DNA of 64,000 nt from UBA6022 sp038319685 (GCA_038319685.1 JBBQDN010000007.1:4038-68037); one strand, 5' to 3'. Positions 43,301 through 52,397 are shown, counted from the first letter of the stretch. The notes: a model not told the origin generated them from the letters alone. A program made the numbers and translations.

Positions 43301-43344
43301 AACGCATGGTTTTGGAGACCCATTAACCGTTGTACTACGCCCCT
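43301..43344 (-). pseudogene. tRNA-Trp 5' half
   Basis: Minus strand from 43344: AGGGGCGTAGTACAACGG, then TTAATGGGTCTCCAAAACC. It has an acceptor 5' strand, a D-arm-like part and an anticodon loop CTCCAAA (CCA) with one stem, then matches stop. It is not identical to the intact tRNA-Trp at 42895, so it is a different tRNA-Trp-like sequence whose 3' half is missing. Confidence 0.65.
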
Positions 43345-43486
43345 ATAACACACCATATTGTACCAGATAGAGGATCGCCGTCCAAGTAGGCTCCGCGGGA
43401 AAGGCATACGAACATGGTTATGCGACAGATTATCACCGAATCATATTTTTTGCAGGCATCACCACTAGGCGTATACTGAGATAAAT

Positions 43487-44932
43487 ATGCTGATGCGTAA
43501 AGTAACACGACTAGGCCATAGAAGACATAAGGAATTGCCTGTCAGGAGGCAAGGTGACTACCCGTCAGAGGCAACCATGGTTTACGACCCCGTACAGTGG
43601 CCAGGGCAAACAGACGAGCAGTGGCGACAGCAGGAAAAAGCAACCCGGCGATATATACCAAAACGTAAATTTTTTTCCAACCTCGGGAATCACGTTATGG
43701 TATCGATGGCAGCGACAACTCCGTTTGATATATCACCGCTGTTAATGCCGCCAGGTGATGCTCCAGATAAACTCCCGGTGCAGTATCGTGGAGGCGAAAA
43801 AGCCGCTCGGATACGAAAAATGCAAAAGGGAATTGCAATTGCCGCACTGGCGACGGTGCCATTTATCATTAACCGAGTTGCTGGCGAATTCCTTTGGTCT
43901 GATTCACACCCTGAATTTACAAAAATTGCATCGAGCCAAAATCCAGACAAACACTGCATCATCCTCGAAGCAACAGGGTTTGGAACACGTAGCGCTAATG
44001 AAACAGCACGCAAAACCAGCGACGCAACATCGATGTACGGCGATGTATACAGCCTTACGTACGATAATTCCAACTTTAATGATCGCGATCAGATAAAAGG
44101 AACAGTTGATATTAGTAAGATTACGGATGTTGCCGAAAAAATTATCAGGGAAAATGGCTACAAGTGTCTGTCGGGGATCGGCCACAGTTACGGAGGACTA
44201 GTTATCGCGGGCGTGATGGGTGAATTGGCCGAGCGACTTCCGGAACTCAGGCAAGATTATGAGTTTTTAGACGGCACGCCGACAGGTATTGATACGGTTT
44301 TTAGTAACGAGCAGCGAAAAGGTCTCGTCCTTATTACCGGCCTGACCGAGCCGCTCCTTAACTGGCTGAATGGTCCTTATACTCGTGGGGCAATTGAGTT
44401 TTCTCAGCGGCTGGATTCAACATTTGACTGTGACGACAAAACAGGATGTCATATTAATTGGCAGGGACTTGCTTGGGCAATAGGCGAAGCCAAAAAACGT
44501 ATGAATTCCGAAGCAGCATCAAACGAACTACTGGGTGCTCAGTTCCGTTCGATTGTGGTAGCGAATATCCGAACAAGCCTAGTGAAACTAACCGATGCAG
44601 ACGAACGCAATGAACCGGTCGTGGTATATATCAGACCAGCCGACCCAACCAGAGACAACACGGTCAGAACTGAACTGTCAGAGGCGGAACTAAGCAATAT
44701 CACCAGGGAGCTAGGGCTTCAGTTCATCGTCGTCATGCTCCCGCCACCTGCCGGTCACGCCAATCCAGGTGATGCGACGGCAGCCTACCGCGACGGTTAC
44801 ATCAAAGTGTTCGAGGAGGTTACGCCACGCGACATGACCTATACCTACGATTCCGTAAATGGAAGTTCGTATATACCAAAAACATACCAAAGCCTGGCAA
44901 TGGTCATTACTATCGAAAACCCTACAAGATGA
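43487..44932 (+). CDS. Alpha/beta-hydrolase-fold protein, membrane-anchored
   Basis: 481 residues. Basic N-terminal region, one membrane segment at about 112-130, then a hydrolase-like domain with the nucleophile elbow GHSYGG (about residue 228-233) and a late PAGHAN histidine candidate. Substrate unknown; lipase/esterase or peptidase possible. TATACT ends nine bases before the ATG at 43487 (leaderless layout). Stop TGA. Confidence 0.75.
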   Translation: MLMRKVTRLGHRRHKELPVRRQGDYPSEATMVYDPVQWPGQTDEQWRQQEKATRRYIPKRKFFSNLGNHVMVSMAATTPFDISPLLMPPGDAPDKLPVQYRGGEKAARIRKMQKGIAIAALATVPFIINRVAGEFLWSDSHPEFTKIASSQNPDKHCIILEATGFGTRSANETARKTSDATSMYGDVYSLTYDNSNFNDRDQIKGTVDISKITDVAEKIIRENGYKCLSGIGHSYGGLVIAGVMGELAERLPELRQDYEFLDGTPTGIDTVFSNEQRKGLVLITGLTEPLLNWLNGPYTRGAIEFSQRLDSTFDCDDKTGCHINWQGLAWAIGEAKKRMNSEAASNELLGAQFRSIVVANIRTSLVKLTDADERNEPVVVYIRPADPTRDNTVRTELSEAELSNITRELGLQFIVVMLPPPAGHANPGDATAAYRDGYIKVFEEVTPRDMTYTYDSVNGSSYIPKTYQSLAMVITIENPTR

Positions 44933-44998
44933 TCAAAAAATGTACTGGCGCATGAAAAAAATCTGTCGTATAATTAAAGCATCTAACTGGAGGTGTGT

Positions 44999-45637
44999 AT
45001 GAACGAAGAACGTTTCATTGGACGCAATAATTGGATCAAACCTGTTCCAGATCTCCAGCATCATTACCGTCTATTGTTTCATGCCAACAAGCACCTAGGA
45101 CGAACGGCGTTGACTGCATCGCCAATGATCAAAAATATCCTTCACCGTGAGGTGACGTTTCCTCGAGCAAGCAGACTATTCTCACCAATAATTGCCAAAA
45201 AAGCAGGTGCAATCTATGATCGACTTTCGCATTTAAAAAGTGTTGTCAAGCGTTCGCACGAAATCCTTGCTAGTGCAAGTACTGTGATGATGCCTGTCAA
45301 TTTTTTTCCTGACACGATTGTCGTAGACCGTACAAAAATTACAATCACAAAACGAACGTTTTTTTGGTCAAGCAGTACAATTAGCGTGCGTATTGAAGAT
45401 GTCCTAAACGTTGGTATTAGCACAGGTCCGTTTTTTGGATCACTCACTATTTCAAGTCGCGTTATGAACTCGACGGATCATTTTGAAGTCAACTATTTCT
45501 GGAGAAGTGATGCCATTATGCTTAAACATATGATTCAAGGCTATATGATCGCACAGCACAATAACATAGACACCAAAGATTTATCGCGCGAAGAGTTGAT
45601 CGAAACACTCCTTGAGCTTGGGCGAGACTCAGAGTAA
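44999..45637 (+). CDS. PH-like domain protein, unknown
   Basis: 212 residues. The segment FFPDTIVVDRTKITITKRTFFWSSSTISVRIEDVLNVGISTG...LTISSR matches the bacterial PH-like (bPH) strand pattern; helical N-terminal half and a final helix. Perfect SD GGAGGT four bases before ATG 44999; TATAAT at 44969-44974. Function unknown. Confidence 0.65.
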   Translation: MNEERFIGRNNWIKPVPDLQHHYRLLFHANKHLGRTALTASPMIKNILHREVTFPRASRLFSPIIAKKAGAIYDRLSHLKSVVKRSHEILASASTVMMPVNFFPDTIVVDRTKITITKRTFFWSSSTISVRIEDVLNVGISTGPFFGSLTISSRVMNSTDHFEVNYFWRSDAIMLKHMIQGYMIAQHNNIDTKDLSREELIETLLELGRDSE

Positions 45638-45684
45638 CACACCCCGACTAGCCAGCTTAGTCATAAATTTGCTATACTCTCACT

Positions 45685-46302
45685 ATGAAGTCATTACAGT
45701 TGCCCAAACCTCATCTGCTCGTTATGGTAGGTATTGCTGGTGCAGGGAAAAGCTTGTTTGCTGAAAAGTTCGCCGACACCTTTGACGCGCCTCTCGTCAG
45801 CGACAGCGCCACTGCTAGTCGACTTATCGAAAATGGTGCAGGTGAACTGTATACGCAAGAAATACTTGAACAGATTGCAGCCATGCAACTGGGTGAGTTA
45901 TTCAAAACAGGACGTACGATTGTCGCCGATATTGACAGCGATGCGCGAGCCGATCGAATAGCCGTAGGTGTCGAGGCGAGAAAACGTGGCTATGAAGTTC
46001 TATTTATTTGGGTACAGACTGATCTTGCAACTGCCAAAGATCGTTCGATAAAACCAGCAAAACAAGCGACAAATAGGCAACTGAGTGGCGAGCAATACCT
46101 GCGAATACTGAAACGATTTACCCCACCCAGCGCCGTGGAACACACTGTCGTCATCAGTGGTAAACATACCTATGCTAGCCAAGCAAAAGTAGTACTAAAA
46201 AAATTATCAGCACCGCGTGCAGCAATCGCCAAACAGCAACCTGCACCAGAACGAGTCGCCGCTGTTAGGCCACCAGGTCGCCGTAACATAACTATCCGTT
46301 AG
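45685..46302 (+). CDS. P-loop AAA kinase-like protein
   Basis: 205 residues. Walker A GIAGAGKS (17-24), LFIWVQTDLATAKDRS after the core, like small-molecule kinases of the zeta-toxin/AAA_33 group; a basic proline-rich tail ends it. TATACT (45673-45678) ends six bases before the ATG, so transcription would start on the A of ATG. Eight bases before the YgjP-like gene. Confidence 0.75.
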   Translation: MKSLQLPKPHLLVMVGIAGAGKSLFAEKFADTFDAPLVSDSATASRLIENGAGELYTQEILEQIAAMQLGELFKTGRTIVADIDSDARADRIAVGVEARKRGYEVLFIWVQTDLATAKDRSIKPAKQATNRQLSGEQYLRILKRFTPPSAVEHTVVISGKHTYASQAKVVLKKLSAPRAAIAKQQPAPERVAAVRPPGRRNITIR

Positions 46303-46309
46303 GATTACC

Positions 46310-47002
46310 GTGTCAACAATACAAGACGAAGAATTTGGGACAATCACCGTTCGTCGAAGCGCAAAAGCATCGCACGTCCGTATTCGCGTTGCTCCTAACG
46401 GCACGCTCCGCGCGTCGTTACCGCTGTATGCGCCATTATTCGTCGTCAAGCGACTCATTAAAACCTCGCGGGCTGAGCTCCAAAAGATGATCCAGGAACA
46501 CCAAGGTGAAACCCAATACGAATCCGGTATGCAGCTTGGCAAAAGCCACAGTCTGGTTGTTAGATACGGTAAATCGTCTATATCTGCGACGCGCCATGGA
46601 CAACAAATTGTATTAACCCTGCCTGATGACAAAGAACCAAACGACCATGACGTCATTAAAATCCTTCGGCCAGTGATCATCCAGGCACTACGGCTCGAAG
46701 CCAAGAGCTACCTCCCGAAACGACTCGCCTACCTAGCACGTACATACGGGGTCTCGTACGATTCGGTTCGGTTTTCACACGCCAGCGGACGGTGGGGAAG
46801 TTGTAGCAGCAACGGAACAATTAGCCTAAATATCGCACTGATGAAACTCCCATTTGAACTGATAGATTATGTATTAATCCACGAATTATCGCATACAATA
46901 CAGATGAATCACTCGGATGAATTTTGGCAACTTGTGTCCGTCGGTGATCCTGCGTATAAAATTCATCGACGTGATTTGAAAAAACAGACGCCGTCTATTT
47001 AA
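46310..47002 (+). CDS. YgjP-like metallopeptidase
   Basis: 230 residues, GTG start with AGGA upstream. The family (YgjP, M48-related, formerly DUF45) signatures are RFSHASGRWGSCSS (about 154-167) and HELSHTIQMNHSDEFW with zinc ligands H191, H195 and H201 and catalytic E192. Soluble. Native substrates of the family are poorly known. Confidence 0.9.
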   Translation: MSTIQDEEFGTITVRRSAKASHVRIRVAPNGTLRASLPLYAPLFVVKRLIKTSRAELQKMIQEHQGETQYESGMQLGKSHSLVVRYGKSSISATRHGQQIVLTLPDDKEPNDHDVIKILRPVIIQALRLEAKSYLPKRLAYLARTYGVSYDSVRFSHASGRWGSCSSNGTISLNIALMKLPFELIDYVLIHELSHTIQMNHSDEFWQLVSVGDPAYKIHRRDLKKQTPSI

Positions 47003-47036
47003 AAAGCTTACGCTACCCTGTATACTAACAACACGT

Positions 47037-48659
47037 ATGGCTATCGGTGGGACAAAGGTAAACGTCAAAACAGCGAAAGTAATCCGATATGTCGGGTTGA
47101 TTGTTCCTGTTGGGCTATTTCTGTATGGTTCACTTATTAAATATGATCTTATCGCAAGTACTTCATTTTTAAATAATGGATTATTTTATGCAATCATTAT
47201 CCCATGGCTGATTCTGGCTGTGTATCAATTTGTGTTTCCAGGTAAATCGGAGCTGTCATCCGTCACACGGATTGTCCTATACCACCTATTTGCGACCGCG
47301 TATCTATTATGCGTGTCGGGCTTGGCGCTGCCAATCGTCACGACGTGGACGCTGTTATTTTTAGCAACATATGCTTATTTCGGAGACAACGGATTACGAC
47401 TGAGTGTCATCACACTTTTAATCGTAGTAGTGACTGACAGCGCCTACCACGTCGAAGATACCAAGTTATTAACTGCAAATATCATTGCAATAATCACCGT
47501 TTTGCTCATCGGCGTTGCGTCGATCGGCATTAGCCGAATTCGTGAAACTGAATCAGACGCACTTGACCATTCAAAGGCTCTCGAAGCACTAGAACGTGAT
47601 CGTATACTGACCCTTATTAATAACCTGGCTGATGCAATTATTAGCACAGACGAGAACGGAATCGTCAGAGTGTATAATGCCTCTAGCCTGAGCTTACTTG
47701 ACACTAATAATAACCTCAATGGTCGCAATATTGACGAAATATTACACCTCATGGATGGTGATAAAAAACGGGTGAGCTTACTCAAAGAAATGCAAAAATC
47801 CCGGGGCGTCGTTGTTCGAGATGACATGACTATCACATTTAGTGACGATATCGTGCGACTTGAGGTAACTTACTCTCCGATCAGAGGAACATTTAGCCGA
47901 ACACGTGGTGGCGATAACGAAGACGGCTATGTCATCATCATGCGTGATATTACAAAATCAAAAAGTCTCGAAGAAGAGCGTGACGAATTTATTAGTGTGA
48001 TTAGTCATGAACTACGCACGCCAATCACGGTTGTCGAAGGAACAGTCAGCAATGTGCAGCTTATGATGGAACGCCCAGATATACCACCTCAGCGACTCAA
48101 AGATAGTTTAATGGTCGCTCATGACCAAGTCGTTTTTCTGGCGAAAATGGTCAATGATTTATCGACATTATCCCGCGCCGAACGTGGCGTCGCCGATACC
48201 GCCGAAGATATTAATGTACGTATCCTTATCGACGACATTTATAACGAGTACGCACCCGAAGCCAAAGACAAAAACCTACATTTCGACCTGGACACATCAC
48301 CAAGCCTCGGCACCATAAACGCGAGCAAATTGTATGTACAGGAATTATTGCAAAACTTTGTGACAAATGCAATTAAATACACCAACGAAGGCAACGTGAC
48401 GCTGATCGTGACAAAACATAAGGATACAGTTGAATTTGCCGTCAAAGACACTGGCATCGGAATTAGTAAAAGTGACCAATCAAAAATATTCAACAAATTT
48501 TACCGTTCCGAAGATTATCGTACTCGTGAAACAGGCGGTACCGGACTTGGGTTGTACGTTGCGCTCAAACTCGCTAAGAAATTAGGCTGCCATATCGAAC
48601 TGACTAGCCGATTAAACCACGGATCGACGTTTAGTTTTTCACTTCCCCTAAAGAAATAG
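47037..48659 (+). CDS. Sensor histidine kinase (PAS-HisKA-HATPase)
   Basis: 540 residues. About six membrane segments in residues 15-165, a coiled linker, a PAS domain (about 190-305), HisKA with phospho-acceptor H324 in SHELRTP, and a HATPase domain with N (FVTNAIKYT), G1 (DTGIGIS) and G2 (GGTGLGLYV) boxes. Signal unknown. No response regulator is adjacent. TTTAAA/TATACT promoter (46998-47026) ten bases before the ATG. The 3' end overlaps the convergent GT2 gene by 29 bases. Confidence 0.92.
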   Translation: MAIGGTKVNVKTAKVIRYVGLIVPVGLFLYGSLIKYDLIASTSFLNNGLFYAIIIPWLILAVYQFVFPGKSELSSVTRIVLYHLFATAYLLCVSGLALPIVTTWTLLFLATYAYFGDNGLRLSVITLLIVVVTDSAYHVEDTKLLTANIIAIITVLLIGVASIGISRIRETESDALDHSKALEALERDRILTLINNLADAIISTDENGIVRVYNASSLSLLDTNNNLNGRNIDEILHLMDGDKKRVSLLKEMQKSRGVVVRDDMTITFSDDIVRLEVTYSPIRGTFSRTRGGDNEDGYVIIMRDITKSKSLEEERDEFISVISHELRTPITVVEGTVSNVQLMMERPDIPPQRLKDSLMVAHDQVVFLAKMVNDLSTLSRAERGVADTAEDINVRILIDDIYNEYAPEAKDKNLHFDLDTSPSLGTINASKLYVQELLQNFVTNAIKYTNEGNVTLIVTKHKDTVEFAVKDTGIGISKSDQSKIFNKFYRSEDYRTRETGGTGLGLYVALKLAKKLGCHIELTSRLNHGSTFSFSLPLKK

Positions 48660-49779
48660 CAGGAGCATCAAGGTGAGTTCGTTCAATTGAACGTCCTTTC
48701 CACGTAATCGTGTGTGACACATACCCAGTCATGCTCGTCACAAATAAAACCAATTCCTGAAATATAATATACGGCCACAGCACCATCCCGAGCCACCACC
48801 TGGTGCGCCATGTACGGGACAAGAAAAGTCCATACGTCGCGATAAATAGTACGAGAACGATAAGTGCGATACTGTGCATATACCCCCATGACGTCATGAC
48901 ACTACTCATAACCACAAGAGTGGGTAAATTTAGAATGATAAGCCCAAGCACTGCAAAGACGCCCTTAAACCACGTTCCTCCAGCCATCTGATACAAAATA
49001 CGTCGACTTGTTTCGACCTGTGATGCCCATCGCTTTTCGTAGCCAATACCCAACGCGCCAGAATGAACCACACCCTGATAGGCTGATTTTTCTGACACAA
49101 CTCGCGCAATCGCTACTTCTGGACGAACAGAGGCACGTAGCGCATCAAACCCTCCAAGTTCATCAATAAACATCTGACGGTCAATGAACCACGCCGAGCT
49201 TGAAGCCGGAGGTGATTTTCGGGTAGATAGCAGTAATTCCCAAAAATAGCGAAGTGTTCCAAAATATATAATCGGTCGGTCGGTGTCATACCTGTCAGGA
49301 ATCACCGACACCATAGCTGCTTTTTCATTCACTGCTAGATTTGCTATTCGACTTATTGATGTAGTCGATAGTTTTGTGTCGACATCCATATATAACACGT
49401 ATGTTCCGCTCGCCTCACTGAGAAGCGTGCTCAGTGCGAAATTTTTACCCAGCCAACCAGCCGGCAGGGGACTCCCGGCAATGAATCGAACTCCAGCATG
49501 AGCAAATGAACGAATAATCAAAGAAGTATCGTCAGCTGAATTGTCATCGAGTACTAATATTTCTAATTTCGGATAATCACTCGCCAGAACTCGTTCAAGA
49601 CACTCTGTCAAGGCATGAATTTCGTTACGGGCGGGAATACACACACTAACACTAGGTATGTCGACTAGTTTTTTAGGAACAAAGTTCACGTGATACCTTC
49701 TGACGACAATAAACATTTTTATCGCCCATAATACGGCGACCAGACCAGCTAGTAATAGGGTAACTATAAGGATTATCAC
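48631..49779 (-). CDS. Membrane glycosyltransferase, family 2
   Basis: 382 residues from GTG 49779. N-terminal membrane segment, then GT2 core (SVCIPARNEIHALTECLERVL, LDDNSADDTS, MDVDTKL, and an R-x-x-x-GG-like ETSRRILYQMAGG), then three or four membrane segments. Similar to hydroxychlorobactene or carotenoid/lipid glucosyltransferases (CrtQ-like) in layout. The longer upstream open frame is antisense to secE and is rejected. Confidence 0.82.
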   Translation of the reverse strand: MIILIVTLLLAGLVAVLWAIKMFIVVRRYHVNFVPKKLVDIPSVSVCIPARNEIHALTECLERVLASDYPKLEILVLDDNSADDTSLIIRSFAHAGVRFIAGSPLPAGWLGKNFALSTLLSEASGTYVLYMDVDTKLSTTSISRIANLAVNEKAAMVSVIPDRYDTDRPIIYFGTLRYFWELLLSTRKSPPASSSAWFIDRQMFIDELGGFDALRASVRPEVAIARVVSEKSAYQGVVHSGALGIGYEKRWASQVETSRRILYQMAGGTWFKGVFAVLGLIILNLPTLVVMSSVMTSWGYMHSIALIVLVLFIATYGLFLSRTWRTRWWLGMVLWPYIIFQELVLFVTSMTGYVSHTITWKGRSIERTHLDAPAISLGEVKN

Positions 49780-49834
49780 ATTGTTTCTATGGTAGCATGC
49801 TTGACGTACATGACATAGCACGCTACTATAAGTA

Positions 49835-49862
49835 TTGACAGTCTGCAGTAGCAGACTATTTA
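49835..49862 (+). promoter_or_regulatory. secE-nusG promoter with palindromic spacer
   Basis: TTGACA (49835-49840), 16-base spacer, TATTTA (49857-49862). The spacer is exactly the palindrome GTCTGC-AGTA-GCAGAC, so a repressor site may be embedded between the two hexamers. Confidence 0.65.
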
Positions 49863-49879
49863 ATTTGGGAGAGACCACT

Positions 49880-50248
49880 TTGGCAACAAAGAAGCAAACA
49901 TCATCAGCCAAAAAGACGAGTAGCACTAGCGCTACGGTCACGCGTATCAAAGCGGTTGATTCGACTGCGACGACAAAGGTTCCAGCTAAAAAGCAATCAA
50001 GTGCAGTTACCCAGACCAAAACACGGAAAACCAAAAGTGCTTTTGGGCGCATCGGAACACCAATCGTTGCCATGGGACGGTATTTCAAGGGTGCATGGTA
50101 CGAACTTGGTCAAGTTCGTTGGCCAACACGTCGAGCAACATGGGGACTCACCGGCGCAGTCCTGGCGTTCTCGCTATTTTTTGTTGTTTTGATCTTACTG
50201 CTTGACGCAGGTTTTAAATATTTATTTGATGTAATTTTAGGAAAGTAG
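49880..50248 (+). CDS. secE: Preprotein translocase subunit SecE
   Basis: 122 residues from TTG 49880, which has GGGAGAG upstream; a more upstream TTG at 49835 is the -35 box. The first ~65 residues are Lys/Thr/Ser-rich and disordered, then the conserved SecE part: YFKGAWYELGQVRWPTRRATW followed by one membrane segment. Clamps SecY. Adjacent to nusG as in most bacteria. Confidence 0.92.
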   Translation: MATKKQTSSAKKTSSTSATVTRIKAVDSTATTKVPAKKQSSAVTQTKTRKTKSAFGRIGTPIVAMGRYFKGAWYELGQVRWPTRRATWGLTGAVLAFSLFFVVLILLLDAGFKYLFDVILGK

Positions 50249-50251
50249 CAT

Positions 50252-50797
50252 ATGTCACAAAATCGATACGACTCAACTCGCCAATGGTACGCAATTCACA
50301 CCTACAGTGGATACGAAGAAAAAGTAGCCGACAGTATTCGTCAGCGCATCAATGCCGTCGACATGGCCGATAAAATCTTTGACGTTATGGTGCCAAAAGA
50401 AAAGCAAATTCAGATTAAAAACGGCAAACGCAAAGTGATCGAAGCCAAAATCTTTCAAGGTTATGCGCTTGTCGAAATGAAACTAACTGACGAAACATGG
50501 TACATTGTCCGTAACACCCCAGGGGTGACTGGATTTGTCGGAAGTGGCACTGAACCAACTCCGGTATCGGACAGCGAGATCAGCAAAATCAAAAAGCGCA
50601 TGGGCGTTGATGATCCTAAGCACCACATCGACTTTAAAGTTGGTGAAGTCGTCAATATTACTGACGGTCCATTCAAAGGTTTTGATGGCTCAATCAGCGA
50701 AATCGACACCCAAAAAGGTAAAGTTAAAGTTATGGTCAGCATGTTCGGCCGTGATACACCTGTCGAACTCGACGCACTACAGGTTACAAAAGTTTAG
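50252..50797 (+). CDS. nusG: Transcription factor NusG
   Basis: 181 residues. NGN domain (RQWYAIHTYSGYEEKVADSI; IFQGYALVEM; VRNTPGVTGFVG) and a C-terminal KOW domain (FKVGEVVNITDGPFKGFDGSISEID). Couples RNA polymerase with ribosome or Rho. Starts three bases after secE stop. Confidence 0.97.
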   Translation: MSQNRYDSTRQWYAIHTYSGYEEKVADSIRQRINAVDMADKIFDVMVPKEKQIQIKNGKRKVIEAKIFQGYALVEMKLTDETWYIVRNTPGVTGFVGSGTEPTPVSDSEISKIKKRMGVDDPKHHIDFKVGEVVNITDGPFKGFDGSISEIDTQKGKVKVMVSMFGRDTPVELDALQVTKV

Positions 50798-50814
50798 GAT
50801 ACTAACGACATCAA

Positions 50815-50845
50815 ATGAACTCTGATTTGTCAGAGTTCATTTATT
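50815..50845 (+). terminator. Terminator after nusG
   Basis: AACTCTGA pairs with TCAGAGTT over TTTG, followed by CATTTATTTT. Confidence 0.75.
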
Positions 50846-50871
50846 TTACACGACACTTTTTAAGGCTCATG

Positions 50872-50900
50872 TTGCAATTTAGAGATAAAAAGAGTATAGT
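50872..50900 (+). promoter_or_regulatory. rplK promoter
   Basis: TTGCAA (50872-50877), 17-base spacer, TATAGT (50895-50900); leader of about 54 bases ending with AAAAGGAAAT before the L11 ATG. Confidence 0.75.
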
Positions 50901-50960
50901 TAAGCAGTTACGCACATAAGCTTCACTTAACGTGAAAATACTTATCTAAAAGGAAATTAT

Positions 50961-51386
50961 ATGGCTAAAAAAGTTATCGGTAATCTAAAACTACGCATCC
51001 CAGCTGGTCGTGCGACTGCAGGTCCTCCTGTTGGTTCAACTCTCGGACAATGGGGACTGAACATGATGGATTTTATCAATCCATTTAATGAAGGTACCAA
51101 AGCTGACATGGGCAAAGACGTCATCGTGCACTTACAGGTGTTCGAAGATCGTACCTTTACCTGGAAATCACTTGGCCAACCAGTTGATGACATGATCCGC
51201 GAAGCGGTTGGTATCAAAAAAGGTTCACCGAAACCACACTCAGAAAAAGTTGGCAAGATTACTCGTGCACAACTTGAAGTAATCGCAGAAGCGAAAAAAG
51301 ATTTCCTCAACGCCAATGACATGGACGCTCGCGTCAAAGTGATTGCAGGAACTGCCCGTTCAATGGGCGTCGAAGTCGAAGGCTAG
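50961..51386 (+). CDS. rplK: Ribosomal protein L11 (uL11)
   Basis: 141 residues, full length. GNLKLRIPAGRATAGPPVGSTLGQWGLN at the N terminus and the C-terminal 23S-binding domain ending with ARVKVIAGTARSMGVEVEG. Part of the GTPase-associated centre. Unlike in most bacteria, rplA does not follow; it is 2.6 kb further on, and a terminator ends this unit. Confidence 0.97.
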   Translation: MAKKVIGNLKLRIPAGRATAGPPVGSTLGQWGLNMMDFINPFNEGTKADMGKDVIVHLQVFEDRTFTWKSLGQPVDDMIREAVGIKKGSPKPHSEKVGKITRAQLEVIAEAKKDFLNANDMDARVKVIAGTARSMGVEVEG

Positions 51387-51408
51387 ATATATCCTGAACT
51401 TACTAATA

Positions 51409-51440
51409 CACCGTCTCGTCAAACAGACGGTGTTTTAGTT
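51409..51440 (+). terminator. Terminator after L11
   Basis: CACCGTCT (51409-51416) pairs with AGACGGTG (51425-51432), then TTTTAGTTT. Confidence 0.85.
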
Positions 51441-51467
51441 TCTCTTCATTTTCTCTATACTAATGAG

Positions 51468-52127
51468 ATGGATACTCCAAACCCTAGCCCAGATACCTAC
51501 CATCAAACCGCTGAGACGACATATAGCCCCGAAGTATCTGTCGACATCATAACGGAACTTTTTTCTTGGCTCGAATTTGTAGAAACGACCGATCTAGCAG
51601 AAGCAAAGCGTGCAATCCTTGAATTACTCAGTGAAAATAGTCCCGATCCTGAGAGAAAAATGGCCGCCTGGACTGCATACGCCGAGATTTGCGAAAAATT
51701 CGTTGATAGTATTAACACGGGAACTGACACCCTAGCACGTTCAAAACTACAGCTTGCTCTTGTTCTTCATAAAGCCTTGATCTTTCAAGCTGCTCGTAAC
51801 ACACCACGCTATATCGAAGAGTTAGATATGGCAGAAACATATGCCGATGACGAATTACGCAGAACACCTGACGATAATGCGCTCGTGACCACTCGAATAG
51901 CACTGCGTCGTGAGTTAGATTTACTTGTACAAAATCTTGAATTATCACCAGAGATACTCCTTGTAAAGTTAAAAGGTGTCATCAGTGAATTAAATCGTGA
52001 GTTTCTGCGCGATGGGCTTGCAGAAGGTGACGACCTAGAAACCTTAATCAATAATGCCTATGCAATGATTGAAAACGAGGGTGGTGACGCGGATACAATT
52101 CTTAAAGATCTTGGTATCCTAGAATAA
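51468..52127 (+). CDS. Hypothetical helical protein (219 aa)
   Basis: Soluble, acidic, mostly helical throughout with repeat-like pairs of helices; no known motif. TATACT (51456-51461) ends six bases before the ATG, so the mRNA is probably leaderless. Lies between L11 and the metK riboswitch; no functional clue from neighbours. Confidence 0.65.
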   Translation: MDTPNPSPDTYHQTAETTYSPEVSVDIITELFSWLEFVETTDLAEAKRAILELLSENSPDPERKMAAWTAYAEICEKFVDSINTGTDTLARSKLQLALVLHKALIFQAARNTPRYIEELDMAETYADDELRRTPDDNALVTTRIALRRELDLLVQNLELSPEILLVKLKGVISELNREFLRDGLAEGDDLETLINNAYAMIENEGGDADTILKDLGILE

Positions 52128-52167
52128 CAACACGCTTCTATGTTACAATAAACTTACATTAACAAAT

Positions 52168-52390
52168 CGTATATCAAGAGTGCAGCGAGAGAACTAGCTC
52201 CGTGACCTGCCAGCAACCTACGTTTTAGAAGATAGAAGGTGGAATATAGAAGATAGCAAATGCCATATTCTCCATTCCATATTCTACGTAAGGTGCTTCT
52301 TCTAGCCTACGTACCTAGTAGGGCAGATGTGTGATGTCTTTATGACTCATTTTTTTGCCCATGTGCGAAAGCAGATATGCAAAAAGGAGT
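52168..52390 (+). promoter_or_regulatory. SAM-I (S-box) riboswitch controlling metK
   Basis: Conserved S-box blocks occur in order: ATCAAGAG...GAGAGAACTAGCTC, TGACCTGCCAGCAACCT (52211-52227 region), AAGGTGCTTCTTCTAGC and a closing GCAGATG. The aptamer has a long inserted stem (about 52228-52295) of purine-rich repeats. Downstream, ATGACTCATTTTTTTGC (about 52342-52358) pairs with GCAAAAAGGAGTCAT (about 52379-52393), hiding the SD AAGGAG of metK. Control is therefore most likely at translation. A TACAAT at 52144-52149 may be the -10. Confidence 0.82.
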
Positions 52391-52397
52391 CATTTTT

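Noticed and set aside
49780..50088. N-terminal extension of the minus-strand GT2 gene
   Set aside because: It is antisense to secE and its promoter; a GTG start at 49779 just before the first membrane segment is enough.
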